DNA of 47,060 nt. Origin: Campylobacter sp. Lineage in GTDB: Bacteria > Campylobacterota > Campylobacteria > Campylobacterales > Campylobacteraceae. Below the pieces are notes generated by a model that did not search any database, was not told the origin of the DNA, and worked only from the letters and a program-made list of their open reading frames with translations. The number at the start of each line of letters is the position of its first letter. Position 1 is the stretch's first letter. A program made the translations under genes and the position numbers. The stretch covers positions 1-47,060 of the forward strand of contig JAFUFY010000041.1 of the NCBI GenBank assembly GCA_017469645.1. The letters run 5' to 3'. This document shows, one piece after another, positions 16,934 to 27,093 of this stretch.

Positions 16934-18008
16934 TTACCAATTTTTTAATCAAATCCTTAACGGAAATTATCTCTTTTAGCTTGTAGCCGTTTGCGCCTGT
17001 GAAAAATAGCCCCGTTTCTTTGACGCCGTGATACGCATCGGCTAAGCGATCGGCAATACAATACCCTACTTCTTTTGCGCCCTTGCCCCGTTCGCACGGA
17101 CTTACGCAGTTGCTAACGCACTGAATTTTTGGTCCTTCTTTTTTAGCAACCAAATTTATCAAATTTGTTCTAATTCCACGAGCTGGGTAACCAACGGGCG
17201 ATTTTAAAAGCTCGATTGTCTCTTTTGTCGAATTTAAAATAACTTCTTTAAAGCCATCAGCTGCGTCGCACTCAAAAGTTCCGATAAATCTAGTTCCCAT
17301 TTGAACGCCATCAGCGCCCAAATTCATGGCTCTATCTATGTCATCTTTATCCCAAATTCCACCAGCTGCGATTAACGGAAAATCGCCCCACGCTTTGATT
17401 TCTTCTTTTACTTGCGGAATTAGTTTTTCTAGTTGATACTCTGGGTCAGTGCATTGCTCGTAAGTAAATCCTTGATGACCGCCGCTTAGTGGCCCTTCAA
17501 GCACAACCGCATCAGGTAAGCGATCATATCTTTGTGTCCAGCGTTTGCAGATGATTTTTAAAGCTTTTGCGGACGAAACAATCGGCACAAGTGCTACTTC
17601 TTTAAAATTTGCCGTAAATTCCGGTAAATTTGTAGGAAGTCCTGCTCCGCTTACGATAATGTTAATCCCCGCTTCACAAGCATCTTTCACAACTCTTGCA
17701 TAATCATTTGCCGCATACATAATATTTACGCCCAAAGGCAAATCTCCGCAAATTTTTCTAGCATTTTCGATAACTGCTGTTAGGCCTGCTTTTGAGTAAA
17801 AATTATCGCTTCCAAAAGGCTTAGAATTTATCTCTTTTGTGATATGCGCTCTATTTTCATAATATCCGGTTCCAACAGAGCTTACAATACCCAAACAGCC
17901 ATTTAAGCTAACATTTCCTGCTAACTTATCCCAGCTAATACCAAGACCCATTCCGCCTTGAAATATCGGATATTTGATCTCATATTTGCCTATTTTTAAG
18001 CTTTTCAT
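16917..18008 (-). CDS. Nitronate monooxygenase / 2-nitropropane dioxygenase-like flavoprotein
   Basis: The 363-aa TIM-barrel flavoprotein belongs to the NMO/FabK-like superfamily and should bind FMN. Family blocks include PIFQGGMGLGISW at the N-terminus, the Gly-rich LEGPLSGGHQGFTYEQ region, and IAAGGIWDKDDIDRAMNLGADGVQMGTRF. A cluster of four cysteines (CVSNCVSPCERG...GYCIADR, about residues 295-325) is notable and could hold a metal, which I infer only from spacing. In C. jejuni a similar gene sits in the same place. The actual substrate is not known. It starts ten bases downstream of tyrS. Confidence 0.85.
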   Translation of the reverse strand: MKSLKIGKYEIKYPIFQGGMGLGISWDKLAGNVSLNGCLGIVSSVGTGYYENRAHITKEINSKPFGSDNFYSKAGLTAVIENARKICGDLPLGVNIMYAANDYARVVKDACEAGINIIVSGAGLPTNLPEFTANFKEVALVPIVSSAKALKIICKRWTQRYDRLPDAVVLEGPLSGGHQGFTYEQCTDPEYQLEKLIPQVKEEIKAWGDFPLIAAGGIWDKDDIDRAMNLGADGVQMGTRFIGTFECDAADGFKEVILNSTKETIELLKSPVGYPARGIRTNLINLVAKKEGPKIQCVSNCVSPCERGKGAKEVGYCIADRLADAYHGVKETGLFFTGANGYKLKEIISVKDLIKKLVNGENS

Positions 18009-18018
18009 TATTTTGCCT

Positions 18019-19224
18019 TTATTCGACTATTAATTTTGCAAATTTTTTCTTTCCGACTTGTAAAACATATTCGCCTGAACTAAGTTGTAGCTGCTCATCG
18101 CTTACTTTATTTTGATCTAGGCTAACGGCATTTGATTTTATTAGGCGTCTAGCTTCCGAACTAGATGGTGCTAGTTTGCAAGACATAATCGCCTTTACAA
18201 TCCAAGCAGGAGAGCCGATTTTAAATTCAGGAATTTCGGTAGGAAGCTCGTTATTTGAATGCACCTTATCAAATTCTTCTTTTGCTTTTAGTGAAATTTC
18301 CTCGCTATAAAATCTAGTCACAATTTCCATTGCCAAAGCTTCTTTTGCTGCTTTTGGGTGAATTGTACCGTCTTCGACAAAATTTTTGATTAGAGCCAAT
18401 TCTTCGTTTGAATTATTGCTTAATAGATTATACCAATCCCACATCAAATCATCGCTAATACTCATAATCTTGCCATACATATCATTTGGCTCGTCGGTTA
18501 CGCCGATATAGTTATTTAGGCTTTTACTCATTTTATTTACGCCGTCAGTCCCAACAAGAAGTGGCATCATAACGACGGCTTGTTCTTTTCCGACACCATA
18601 AGTGCGTTGAAGTTGGCGACCCATAAGAAGATTAAATTTTTGATCTGTTCCGCCAAATTCGATGTCAGATTTCATACAAACACTGTCATAACCTTGCAAA
18701 AGAGGATACAAAAATTCACTAATACTAATTGGTTGTTCATTTCTAAATCGCTTTGTAAAATCATCTCTTTCTAGCATTCTAGCGACATTGTAGGTGCTAG
18801 CAAGCTCTATCATGCCAGCTGCTCCAAGGCGATTTGACCACTCTGAGTTAAACATAACTACGGTTCTATCTTTATCTAAAATTTTAAAAACTTGTTCCTG
18901 ATAAGTTTTGGCATTTTTTAGCACAGTTGCGTGATCTAGTTTTTTTCTAGTTTCGCTCTTACCGCTTGGATCTCCGATTTGAGCGGTAAAATCGCCGATT
19001 AGAAACTGCACTATCGCTCCGTGTTTTTGCAAAAAAGCAAGTTTATTTAAAACAACAGTATGCCCTAAGTGCAAATCAGGCGCAGTTGGATCAAGCCCAA
19101 TTTTAATATGATAATTTTGTTTTTTATCGTAATAATTTTTTATAAGAGCTTCGATTTGCTCTTCGCCGATAATTTCGGCAACGCCTCTTTTAAAATTCTC
19201 CATAATCTCTTTTATGTCAGCCAT
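18019..19224 (-). CDS. tyrS: Tyrosyl-tRNA synthetase
   Basis: TyrS charges tRNA-Tyr. The 401-aa class I enzyme has the HIGH-type motif HLGH at residues 52-55, the KMSKS motif (NKMSKSLNN), the tRNA/tyrosine-binding region [17 protein letters not shown], and a C-terminal S4 RNA-binding domain (about 335-401, [22 protein letters not shown]). Length matches the TyrS subclass of about 400 aa. It lies between spoT (15 bases upstream) and the nitronate monooxygenase gene. Confidence 0.96.
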   Translation of the reverse strand: MADIKEIMENFKRGVAEIIGEEQIEALIKNYYDKKQNYHIKIGLDPTAPDLHLGHTVVLNKLAFLQKHGAIVQFLIGDFTAQIGDPSGKSETRKKLDHATVLKNAKTYQEQVFKILDKDRTVVMFNSEWSNRLGAAGMIELASTYNVARMLERDDFTKRFRNEQPISISEFLYPLLQGYDSVCMKSDIEFGGTDQKFNLLMGRQLQRTYGVGKEQAVVMMPLLVGTDGVNKMSKSLNNYIGVTDEPNDMYGKIMSISDDLMWDWYNLLSNNSNEELALIKNFVEDGTIHPKAAKEALAMEIVTRFYSEEISLKAKEEFDKVHSNNELPTEIPEFKIGSPAWIVKAIMSCKLAPSSSEARRLIKSNAVSLDQNKVSDEQLQLSSGEYVLQVGKKKFAKLIVE

Positions 19225-19239
19225 TTCTTGCTCCTTTAT

Positions 19240-21426
19240 TTAATTATTATAAACATCGTTTTGTGAAACAAAATCAACTATTTTATAGCGATTTCGCAAT
19301 TTTTCTCTTATGAAATTTGAATTTAAACTTTCATTTAATTCTATCGTAATTTCAAAGAAATCGGACGAAGTTTCTGAATTTTCGCTAAGTCTAATTGAGA
19401 CCAAATCCACCTGTAACTTAGACAAATATGTCAAAAACTCAGCCAACGAACCTCGTTTGTTTTCAAGTTTTAAGATGACATTGTAACGATGTGGCGCATT
19501 TCTCGTCCATTTTACAAAAATCATCTCATCATTTTTCATCAAATTTGCTGCTCTTTCACAAAGTTTGTGATGAACGGTTACATTATGATTATTTCTAAAA
19601 CCAATTATATCGTCTCCCCTTTTTGGATTACAACAATAATCGAATTCTACCGAATTTATTTTATAATTTGAATAAACTACAATATTATCGAATTTTTGCT
19701 TCTCCACGACATATTTATCACGAATTTTAAAGAGCTTTTCTTTAAGCGGATATTTTTTTAGCGCATTGACAACATCTTTTAAATATACGCTATCGTAAGC
19801 TGCTTTTGCTATTTTTTTGATTAAATTTTCACTTTCTAACCAACTTATGATTTTATCTTGTTTTGTGCTAAATATCGCAGATAATATATTTATAGCCACT
19901 TCGTGATTTAAATCTCTTATCTTTTGTTTGCAAAAACTTTTGATTGTAGCCCTTGCTTTTCCTGTTTTGACCGAATTTAACCAACTACAACGATAATGTG
20001 GCTCATTTCCTGTGATAATATGAACAATATCGCCGTTTTTAAGCTCGGTTAAAAGTGGTACTTTTATGCGATTTACAAAGGCTTCTGTCGCTTTTAAGCC
20101 AACTTGCGAGTGAATTTCGTAAGCATAGTCTAACGCCGTAGAACCCCGTGGAAGCGTGAAAATTCCGCCTTTTGGCGAATAGACTGCTATATCTTCGACA
20201 TATAGGCTATCTTTTGCATATTCATATAAATCTTCTGCGCTTGTTTCATCGACTTCTTGCATACTAATGTCGCTAAGCCAATCAAGCTTTGGATTCATCG
20301 ATCCGCTATATTTATATTTCCAGTGAGCCGCCACGCCAAATTCGGCAGTATTATGCATATCAAAAGTGCGAATTTGCGCTTCAATTATCATACTATCGTT
20401 AAAAACGGTTGTGTGTATGGTTTGATAGCCGTTATGTTTAGGAAGTGCGATATAATCCTTAAAACGCGAGATAAGTGGATTAAATTTAGTATGCAAAATA
20501 CCCAAAACAAGGTAACAATCCATCGGCTTCTTAACCAAAATTCGAATCGCCAATAAATCCAAAACCTCTTCAATCGAAATGCCTTTTCTTTGCATTTTCA
20601 AAAAAATCGAATAGTAATGTTTCAAGCGTTTTTGCATTTCAAAACTATCTTCGCTAAAACCATTTGTAAGCAAAAGCTCTTTTACTCTTTCGCTAAATTT
20701 GTTTAAATTTATTTGAAGTTGTTGTTTGTGTTCGCTTACATAGTCATGAATCGTTTTGTATTCATCAGGCATAACATACTTAAAGCTTAAATCTTCAAGC
20801 ATATTTTTTACAGATGAAATTCCAAGCCTGTGAGCGATAGGCGCATAAACTAGCAGTGTTTCTTCGCCTATGCGTTTTTGTTTATCAGGTCTTAGGGCGT
20901 CCAAAGTCAGCATATTATGAAGTCTATCACAAAGCTTAACAACAAGCACCCTAACATCTTCAATCGAAACAAGCAACATTCGCCTAAAAGTAAGTGCAGT
21001 TGTGCGAAGTTTAGAATTTGTATCGCTTGATGGGGCTAGTTTATCTTCTCTAATATTTACGATTTTTGTTAGCCCTTCCACGATTTTAGCGACTTCTTCG
21101 CCAAATCTCTCTCTGACTTGATCGGCTGTAAAGTCTGTATCTTCGACAACATCGTGCAGAAGTGCAGAAATCACCATATCATCGTCCCCGCCCATAAACG
21201 AAACTATACAAGCGACCAAAATCGGGTGAATCGCATAAGGCTCGCCGCTTTTTCTAAACTGACCTTCGTGTTGCTCTATGCACAAATTTATCGCATCGAC
21301 CAAAATCGGCGTCGGCTCTTTTAGATGATATAAAAGTTCTCTTGCAGAATTTATATCTTTAATACCGATAATCTCTTCAATGAGTCTATCTAAATAACCC
21401 TCATTTATCTGATTCAGTAATTCCAT
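19240..21426 (-). CDS. spoT: Bifunctional (p)ppGpp synthetase/hydrolase
   Basis: The 728-aa protein is a long RelA/SpoT homologue. It has an HD hydrolase domain with the intact SALLHDVVEDTD motif, a synthetase domain (LKHYYSIFLKMQRKG... and RFKDYIALPKHNGYQTIHTTV), a TGS domain (about 390-455) and a C-terminal ACT domain (about 655-728). The RFKD form of the motif, as opposed to EFDD in RelA, is typical of bifunctional enzymes. Epsilonproteobacteria usually have one such protein handling the whole stringent response. Its start overlaps the end of rpoZ by 26 bases, as in the rpoZ-spoT pair of many proteobacteria. Confidence 0.95.
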   Translation of the reverse strand: MELLNQINEGYLDRLIEEIIGIKDINSARELLYHLKEPTPILVDAINLCIEQHEGQFRKSGEPYAIHPILVACIVSFMGGDDDMVISALLHDVVEDTDFTADQVRERFGEEVAKIVEGLTKIVNIREDKLAPSSDTNSKLRTTALTFRRMLLVSIEDVRVLVVKLCDRLHNMLTLDALRPDKQKRIGEETLLVYAPIAHRLGISSVKNMLEDLSFKYVMPDEYKTIHDYVSEHKQQLQINLNKFSERVKELLLTNGFSEDSFEMQKRLKHYYSIFLKMQRKGISIEEVLDLLAIRILVKKPMDCYLVLGILHTKFNPLISRFKDYIALPKHNGYQTIHTTVFNDSMIIEAQIRTFDMHNTAEFGVAAHWKYKYSGSMNPKLDWLSDISMQEVDETSAEDLYEYAKDSLYVEDIAVYSPKGGIFTLPRGSTALDYAYEIHSQVGLKATEAFVNRIKVPLLTELKNGDIVHIITGNEPHYRCSWLNSVKTGKARATIKSFCKQKIRDLNHEVAINILSAIFSTKQDKIISWLESENLIKKIAKAAYDSVYLKDVVNALKKYPLKEKLFKIRDKYVVEKQKFDNIVVYSNYKINSVEFDYCCNPKRGDDIIGFRNNHNVTVHHKLCERAANLMKNDEMIFVKWTRNAPHRYNVILKLENKRGSLAEFLTYLSKLQVDLVSIRLSENSETSSDFFEITIELNESLNSNFIREKLRNRYKIVDFVSQNDVYNN

Positions 21427-21622
21427 CTAAGCTTATTTTACCTTCTGCAAGTTCCATTATAGCAATGTCTGCGAATTTCATTTTTCTTGTATCAACATCT
21501 TTTAAAAGTGTCGGTTCGCCTGCACTTAGTTGTTCAACTCGTTTTGTAATCATCAAAGAAAGTTTATATCTATCTCCGCCTGTTGCTTGTAAAGCCTTAG
21601 CTACTATTTGTTCTGTTCTCAA
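21401..21622 (-). CDS. rpoZ: RNA polymerase omega subunit
   Basis: The 73-aa protein carries the omega fold: EQIVAKALQATGGDRYKLSLMITKRVEQLSAG, then KFADIAIMELAEGKI. Omega assists polymerase assembly and in proteobacteria contributes to a ppGpp site, so its overlap with spoT is meaningful. AAGGAG stands before the ATG, and the gene begins ten bases after the pyrH stop. Confidence 0.93.
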   Translation of the reverse strand: MRTEQIVAKALQATGGDRYKLSLMITKRVEQLSAGEPTLLKDVDTRKMKFADIAIMELAEGKISLDGITESDK

Positions 21623-21632
21623 ATTTTTCTCC

Positions 21633-22391
<759 letters not shown>

Positions 22392-22421
22392 TTAAATTTA
22401 GATAATTTTGTAAATTTTAGA

Positions 22422-22427
22422 TATAAT
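22422..22427 (+). promoter_or_regulatory. Predicted -10 box giving a leaderless mRNA
   Basis: TATAAT ends six bases before the ATG at 22434, so the usual start seven bases after the box falls on the A of the ATG. No ribosome site is present upstream. Confidence 0.6.
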
Positions 22428-22433
22428 CAAAAA

Positions 22434-23081
22434 ATGAAAAATTTTAAAATATTTTTTAAATTTATACTTATCTGCATATTTCCCATTGTGATTATTGCAA
22501 TTCCGTATATATTTTTTTTGTTATTTGTAATTGGCAATGACTATATTTACAAAAAAAATATCATAAGTCATGACAAAAATTTACAACCAAAAATAGAACT
22601 TATTTTAAAAAGTGATGAATTTATAAATTTACAAAAGCAATGCGATAAAAACGATTATTTTGCTTGTAATAATTTAGCCTATGAATTTGAAAAAATAGCG
22701 TATTTACACGACACCTATGATTACGGCGATAAATATTATCAAGAAGCATTAGAAAATTATGAAAAAGCTTGTTTAGGCGGTTTTATAGCATCTTGCACAA
22801 GTGTCGGAAAGCTATATAGTTATAGCCCAAACTATCCTGGCAAACAGGGGCGATTGGCTAACTGTTGGGCAAAAAAATTATATGGCAAATCAGAAAAATA
22901 TCTTAAATTTGCTTGTGAAAATTCCGACTACGGTGCTTGTAAAGATCTAGGATTATTATATAGAGATTGCGGAAGACACTACACGCAAAATTATAACGAA
23001 ATAGCAAAAAAATATTTTGATTTAGCTTGTCAAAACGGAATAAATAAATCTTGCAAAACAGATACAAAAGCTATTTATTAA
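22434..23081 (+). CDS. Membrane-anchored Sel1-like, cysteine-paired repeat protein
   Basis: The 215-aa protein has one N-terminal hydrophobic anchor (about residues 8-36), so the rest should be periplasmic. The body holds Sel1/TPR-like repeats with regularly spaced cysteines (CDKNDYFACNNLAYEF, ACLGGFIASCTSVGKLY, ACENSDYGACKDLGLLY, ACQNGINKSCK), the pattern of Helicobacter cysteine-rich (Hcp/SLR) proteins, where each Cys pair forms a disulphide. Such proteins bind partners or peptidoglycan fragments. It stands alone on the plus strand between pyrH and envC, is AT-rich, and has no ribosome site; see the leaderless promoter just upstream. Partner unknown. Confidence 0.75.
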   Translation: MKNFKIFFKFILICIFPIVIIAIPYIFFLLFVIGNDYIYKKNIISHDKNLQPKIELILKSDEFINLQKQCDKNDYFACNNLAYEFEKIAYLHDTYDYGDKYYQEALENYEKACLGGFIASCTSVGKLYSYSPNYPGKQGRLANCWAKKLYGKSEKYLKFACENSDYGACKDLGLLYRDCGRHYTQNYNEIAKKYFDLACQNGINKSCKTDTKAIY

Positions 23082-23101
23082 TCCATTAAATAAGAAATTA
23101 G

Positions 23102-24433
23102 CTATTTCAAAGTAATCAAATCAAGCGGATTTATATGATAATTTTGCTGCGTAACTTCAAAAGTCAGTTCCGAATTTATCCGTCCTAAAACATAACCCTT
23201 TTTTATGCTACTTCCTACTTTTATGGTCGGTGCGATTTGGCTTAAATGCGCATAAATCGTATGAATTCCACCCGAATGCTCCAAAATCACAACCTTATCA
23301 AGCACGGCAGTATCTTTGGCGAAAACAACTTTTCCAGCCAAAACGCTTTTTACCTGCGTATCAGAGCTTTTTGAACCAAGCACGATATTTTCGTTAAAAA
23401 TTTTAATATTATAAACAGGATCGTTATAGTTTCCAAAATTTCGCTTAACATAAGCCCCGCTTATCGGTGATATAGTTTTCGCACCTGTGTATTTTTTAAC
23501 CCTACTTGCTTGATAGCTAGAACCGTATTGCTTCACCTTTTTATCGATTTTGGCAACTCTTTGGTCTTCTATTACAGACTCAGGCTCACTTGGCGGTAAA
23601 ATTTCTTCTACTTTTTTGCCAGTTCTTTTTGCCTGTTCTTTGGCTTTTTCTTCGGCTTTTTTTCGCTCTTTTTCTAGTTTTGCTAGGCGTTCTTTTTCTG
23701 CTTTTTCAGCTTTTTCTCGCTCTTCTTTATCATTTATGATTTTAAGCTCTTCTAACGCTTTGCGAATTTCGTCTTGTTCGTTGCTAAGTTTTTCAAGTTT
23801 TTTAGCATATTCGTCTTTGTTTTTTTTCAAATTTGCTAGTTTTTGCTCTTGGAGTTTGCGTTTTTGGCTCAAATCATCTTTTTTCTTGTTGTAATCTTGC
23901 ATACTAGCTTTTATAGTTTGTATCTTTTTATCTTGCTCGTCGATTAAATTTTTATTATTTTCATAATCTTTCATAAGTGCGCTAAGCTCATTAGACATTA
24001 TATCGCCTAGCAAATTTAGCACCTCATCGGCGATGATACTATCGCTACTTTTGGTTAAATTTATATCACCAACCAAATCAAAAGAAAGCTCTTTTGAAAT
24101 CGCATCGATGATTTTGTTTTCCAAATCGCTTTGAGTATTTAGCAAAAAGGCGTTTTGCGAATTTAGTTTTTCTATCTCTTTTTCTTCACTTGCGTGTTTT
24201 TCTTGAAGCTCTAAAACTATCTTCGAAAGCTCTTTTAACTCGCCGTCTTGCTTTTTGGCGTCATTTTGTTCTTTTAAAATTTCGTCTGCGATTTCATCTA
24301 TTTTTTGGCTAAGTTTTTTCTCTTCCTTTTGTGATTTTGCCAAATTTTGCGTGGTTTGTTCGATTTTATCTTTTGTATTTGGTGCTGAAAATACCAAATT
24401 TAGAGCAAATGCTAGAAATAAAATCTTTTTCAT
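23102..24433 (-). CDS. envC: EnvC-like amidase activator (M23/LytM domain, degenerate)
   Basis: The 443-aa protein has a signal peptide (to about residue 17), a very long Lys/Glu coiled coil (about 18-300) and a C-terminal LytM domain (about 320-443). In the LytM domain HTIYAHLS is kept, but the HxxxD and HFE-type zinc positions are not (NENIVLG, LTFEV), so it is probably not a peptidase. That matches EnvC proteins, which act by activating amidases under control of FtsEX. It overlaps ftsX by four bases, as expected for one complex, and the likely target AmiA is encoded in the same block. Confidence 0.88.
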   Translation of the reverse strand: MKKILFLAFALNLVFSAPNTKDKIEQTTQNLAKSQKEEKKLSQKIDEIADEILKEQNDAKKQDGELKELSKIVLELQEKHASEEKEIEKLNSQNAFLLNTQSDLENKIIDAISKELSFDLVGDINLTKSSDSIIADEVLNLLGDIMSNELSALMKDYENNKNLIDEQDKKIQTIKASMQDYNKKKDDLSQKRKLQEQKLANLKKNKDEYAKKLEKLSNEQDEIRKALEELKIINDKEEREKAEKAEKERLAKLEKERKKAEEKAKEQAKRTGKKVEEILPPSEPESVIEDQRVAKIDKKVKQYGSSYQASRVKKYTGAKTISPISGAYVKRNFGNYNDPVYNIKIFNENIVLGSKSSDTQVKSVLAGKVVFAKDTAVLDKVVILEHSGGIHTIYAHLSQIAPTIKVGSSIKKGYVLGRINSELTFEVTQQNYHINPLDLITLK

Positions 24434-25245
24434 TGTTTTTTACTTCCGCTTTCGATCATAACTAAACTAACCGCAATCAGCGATAAAACAATCGCAATGC
24501 CAAAAAGCACAAGTCCGTCATAAGGTAAATTTATCGCTACATTCAAATCGGCTATGCTTTGCATGGTATTTGTAAAAAGCTCCCAACTTGGCAAAAATAG
24601 ATAAAACACTATTACAATCAAAGTCGCTATCACGCTATCTACGACCGCCATGCGATAAAGTTTTCCACTTTTGATGATAAAACTTGCGCCAAATAAATCC
24701 ATAATCTCAATGCGAGATTTATGCTCATACGCCCAAATTCGCATTTGTTTATAAATCAACATTAGCCCCAAAAGCACGATTAAAAGGGCAAATCCATAAA
24801 CCAAACTTTTTAACAAAAGCAAAATTTTAAAAATATCATCATGGGTTTTTTTGAAAATTTCAACCCTGTTTAAATCGCCTATATTTTTAAGTTTTTCTTC
24901 GATGATTTCAAGTTCCCTTGAATTCGGAAACGACGAGAGTTTTACGCTATAAAATTTAGGCAAATTTTTATTTAAATTTGCCAAATTTTCATTTGAAATT
25001 CGCCCTTTTAATCTATCTGTTATGGTTTTTGTGCCGATTTGAGATATACTTGCGACTTCTGGCGCTACTTCTTTTATAGCTTCTAAACTAAGCTCGTTTT
25101 TTGCTACCAAAACTATGTTGTATTCGTTTTGAATAGAAATTTCGTAGCTTTTTATCAAATTATTTATAAAAACGCCGAACTGAACCGAAAATAAAAGCGC
25201 AACAAGCGAAATAATCACGCCAAAATGTGTTTTAATTGATTTCAT
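24430..25245 (-). CDS. ftsX: Cell-division ABC transporter-like permease FtsX
   Basis: The 271-aa protein has the FtsX layout: an N-terminal helix (about 9-29), a periplasmic domain (about 30-140), then three helices (about 142-163, 195-215 and 240-262). FtsX couples ATP use by FtsE to the periplasmic activator EnvC. It overlaps ftsE by 14 bases and envC by four. The family's sequence is poorly conserved, so the call rests largely on topology and the ftsE-ftsX-envC order. Confidence 0.87.
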   Translation of the reverse strand: MKSIKTHFGVIISLVALLFSVQFGVFINNLIKSYEISIQNEYNIVLVAKNELSLEAIKEVAPEVASISQIGTKTITDRLKGRISNENLANLNKNLPKFYSVKLSSFPNSRELEIIEEKLKNIGDLNRVEIFKKTHDDIFKILLLLKSLVYGFALLIVLLGLMLIYKQMRIWAYEHKSRIEIMDLFGASFIIKSGKLYRMAVVDSVIATLIVIVFYLFLPSWELFTNTMQSIADLNVAINLPYDGLVLFGIAIVLSLIAVSLVMIESGSKKQ

Positions 25246-25930
25246 AAACTTTTGCGTCCTTTATCTCAAAATGTCTATACGCAAAACGAAGCGTAGCCGG
25301 TCTTTTGTGCGTAACTACAACCACGCACGCACCCCAAGCTTCCCTTGCCGAGCGAAGCAAACGCCAGATGATTTCGCTTGATCTATCATCAAGGTTTCCT
25401 GTCGGCTCGTCGCAGATTAAAAGTTGTGGATTGTGCGCTAAGGCTCTTGCCATCGCCACTCGTTGCTGTTCGCCACCAGAAAGCTCCATAGGAAATTTAT
25501 CGGCTTTATGCAAAAGTTCGATATGTTTTAAAAGCTTTTCTGCTTGACTTTTGCAAACTTGTGGTGATTGCCCCATTATCATTAACGGAAGCATTATGTT
25601 TTTTTCGATAGTCCATTCATTTATCAAGCGATAATCTTGAAAAATAATGCCGATTCGTTTGCGTAAAATTCGAAGCCCACTTGCACTAATATCTTTTAAA
25701 TCGCACAAACAAACATTTAAATAACCGCTTTTTATGCCAATTCCGCCGTAAAATGACTTTAAAAGTGTGGATTTACCGCTTCCGCTAAGTCCTGTTATAA
25801 TAACGAAATCATTTACTTTTATGCTAAGATCGGCTTCACTAATAATATCAATGTCGCGTTCATAACCAAGTGTGAGCTTTCTAGCCGTGATTATATCGGG
25901 TTTTTCGTCGTTTAAATACTGCGTTGCCAT
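25232..25930 (-). CDS. ftsE: Cell-division ATP-binding protein FtsE
   Basis: The 232-aa ABC ATPase has Walker A GLSGSGKS at residues 47-54, the signature LSGGEQQRVAMARALAH, Walker B LLICDEPTGNLD and a downstream switch His (VVVTHKR). With FtsX it forms the divisome complex that triggers septal amidases. It overlaps trmB by 19 bases at its start and ftsX by 14 at its end. Confidence 0.93.
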   Translation of the reverse strand: MATQYLNDEKPDIITARKLTLGYERDIDIISEADLSIKVNDFVIITGLSGSGKSTLLKSFYGGIGIKSGYLNVCLCDLKDISASGLRILRKRIGIIFQDYRLINEWTIEKNIMLPLMIMGQSPQVCKSQAEKLLKHIELLHKADKFPMELSGGEQQRVAMARALAHNPQLLICDEPTGNLDDRSSEIIWRLLRSAREAWGACVVVVTHKRPATLRFAYRHFEIKDAKVYEIN

Positions 25931-27093
25931 TTTTCTAGTATCTCCGTAACTTTTTTATGCGCTTTATAGGTTTGTTTTACTGCCAAAGGAAATTTGATAA
26001 AATATGACGAAAAATCATCGCCGATAACCAAATAGCATTGTTGTGGCAAATCAAAAGCACCAAGCGAAACTCTTATAAAAATTTTCTCATCGTTTTTGTA
26101 AATTTCTTCAAAATGCACAAAAAAATCATCGCCCTTAAAGGCTTCATTTGTGAAATTTTTATAAATTTTATCTTTGTCAAATTTTGGAAATTCCAAAACA
26201 AAATTCTCTTTTAAATCGTCCGAAATTTGCGAATTTTCAAAGATAAAATCAAAAATATCTTTATCCATTTTTTTCCAGCGATCTTCATATTTGCTTGAAA
26301 TTTGCAAATTTTGATTTTTAAAAAACTCGCTTTTGCCAAATTCGCTAAATTCGCCAAAAATTTCTTTTGCAAATTCAAAATATAGCTCACTATCGGTTCT
26401 AAGCTCGAATTTACCGCCAATTTTGAGCGTTCTAACGCACTCTTTTGCAAATTCGTGCGAAATCACTCTTCGGTGCGGCGCATCGTCCCAAGGGACGGGA
26501 AAATGAAGAAAAATTTTATCAATTAAATTTGAATCAATCATACTTAGCAAAATCCTAGCGTCTGTGTTTATCAAAGCGACATTTTGCAAATTTTCTTTGA
26601 TTGCTAGTTTTGCGACCTGCTCGATTGCAGGTTTGTAAATTTCGATGCCGATTACCAATGTATCGCTATTTTGTCTAGCTTGAAAAAGCAAATGTCTGCC
26701 AGAACCAAAGCCGATTTCGATAAAAATTTTGTTAAATTTGTGCGCTTTTATCAAATTTAAAACTTCGTTTTCATCTAAAATTTTTGTCGTCTTTTCTATC
26801 AAAGATTTGTTTTTAAAAGCAAAAGATTCACTTACGATTTCATCGCAAAATTCATCTTTGAAAATTTGCAAAGCTTTTTGCAAATGCCCTATTTTAGCTG
26901 GTTTGCTAACCTTTTCACCTTTTACGATAAATTTATCGCCGCTTGGTTTAAGAGTGATAAAAAACTCGCTATCAAAGCTTTTTGTGTGGATTAAATCTAA
27001 TTTTCTACCATTTATCAAAGATAAAAATTCCGTTTCACCCAAGCGAAACGGAAAATTTAGCTCTTTGATTTTTTTTGCTATGAAATTTGGCAT
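25912..27093 (-). CDS. trmB: tRNA (guanine-N7)-methyltransferase with extra terminal regions
   Basis: TrmB makes m7G46 in tRNA. The SAM-binding site IEIGFGSGRHLLFQAR (about residues 125-140) and the HFPVPWDDAPHRRVI motif identify the family. At 393 aa it is much longer than the usual 220-240 aa: about 110 residues precede the methyltransferase core and about 80 follow it. I recall similarly long TrmB proteins in other epsilonproteobacteria. The ATG shares one base with the stop of the flpA-like gene (TAATG). Confidence 0.88.
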   Translation of the reverse strand: MPNFIAKKIKELNFPFRLGETEFLSLINGRKLDLIHTKSFDSEFFITLKPSGDKFIVKGEKVSKPAKIGHLQKALQIFKDEFCDEIVSESFAFKNKSLIEKTTKILDENEVLNLIKAHKFNKIFIEIGFGSGRHLLFQARQNSDTLVIGIEIYKPAIEQVAKLAIKENLQNVALINTDARILLSMIDSNLIDKIFLHFPVPWDDAPHRRVISHEFAKECVRTLKIGGKFELRTDSELYFEFAKEIFGEFSEFGKSEFFKNQNLQISSKYEDRWKKMDKDIFDFIFENSQISDDLKENFVLEFPKFDKDKIYKNFTNEAFKGDDFFVHFEEIYKNDEKIFIRVSLGAFDLPQQCYLVIGDDFSSYFIKFPLAVKQTYKAHKKVTEILEKWQRSI

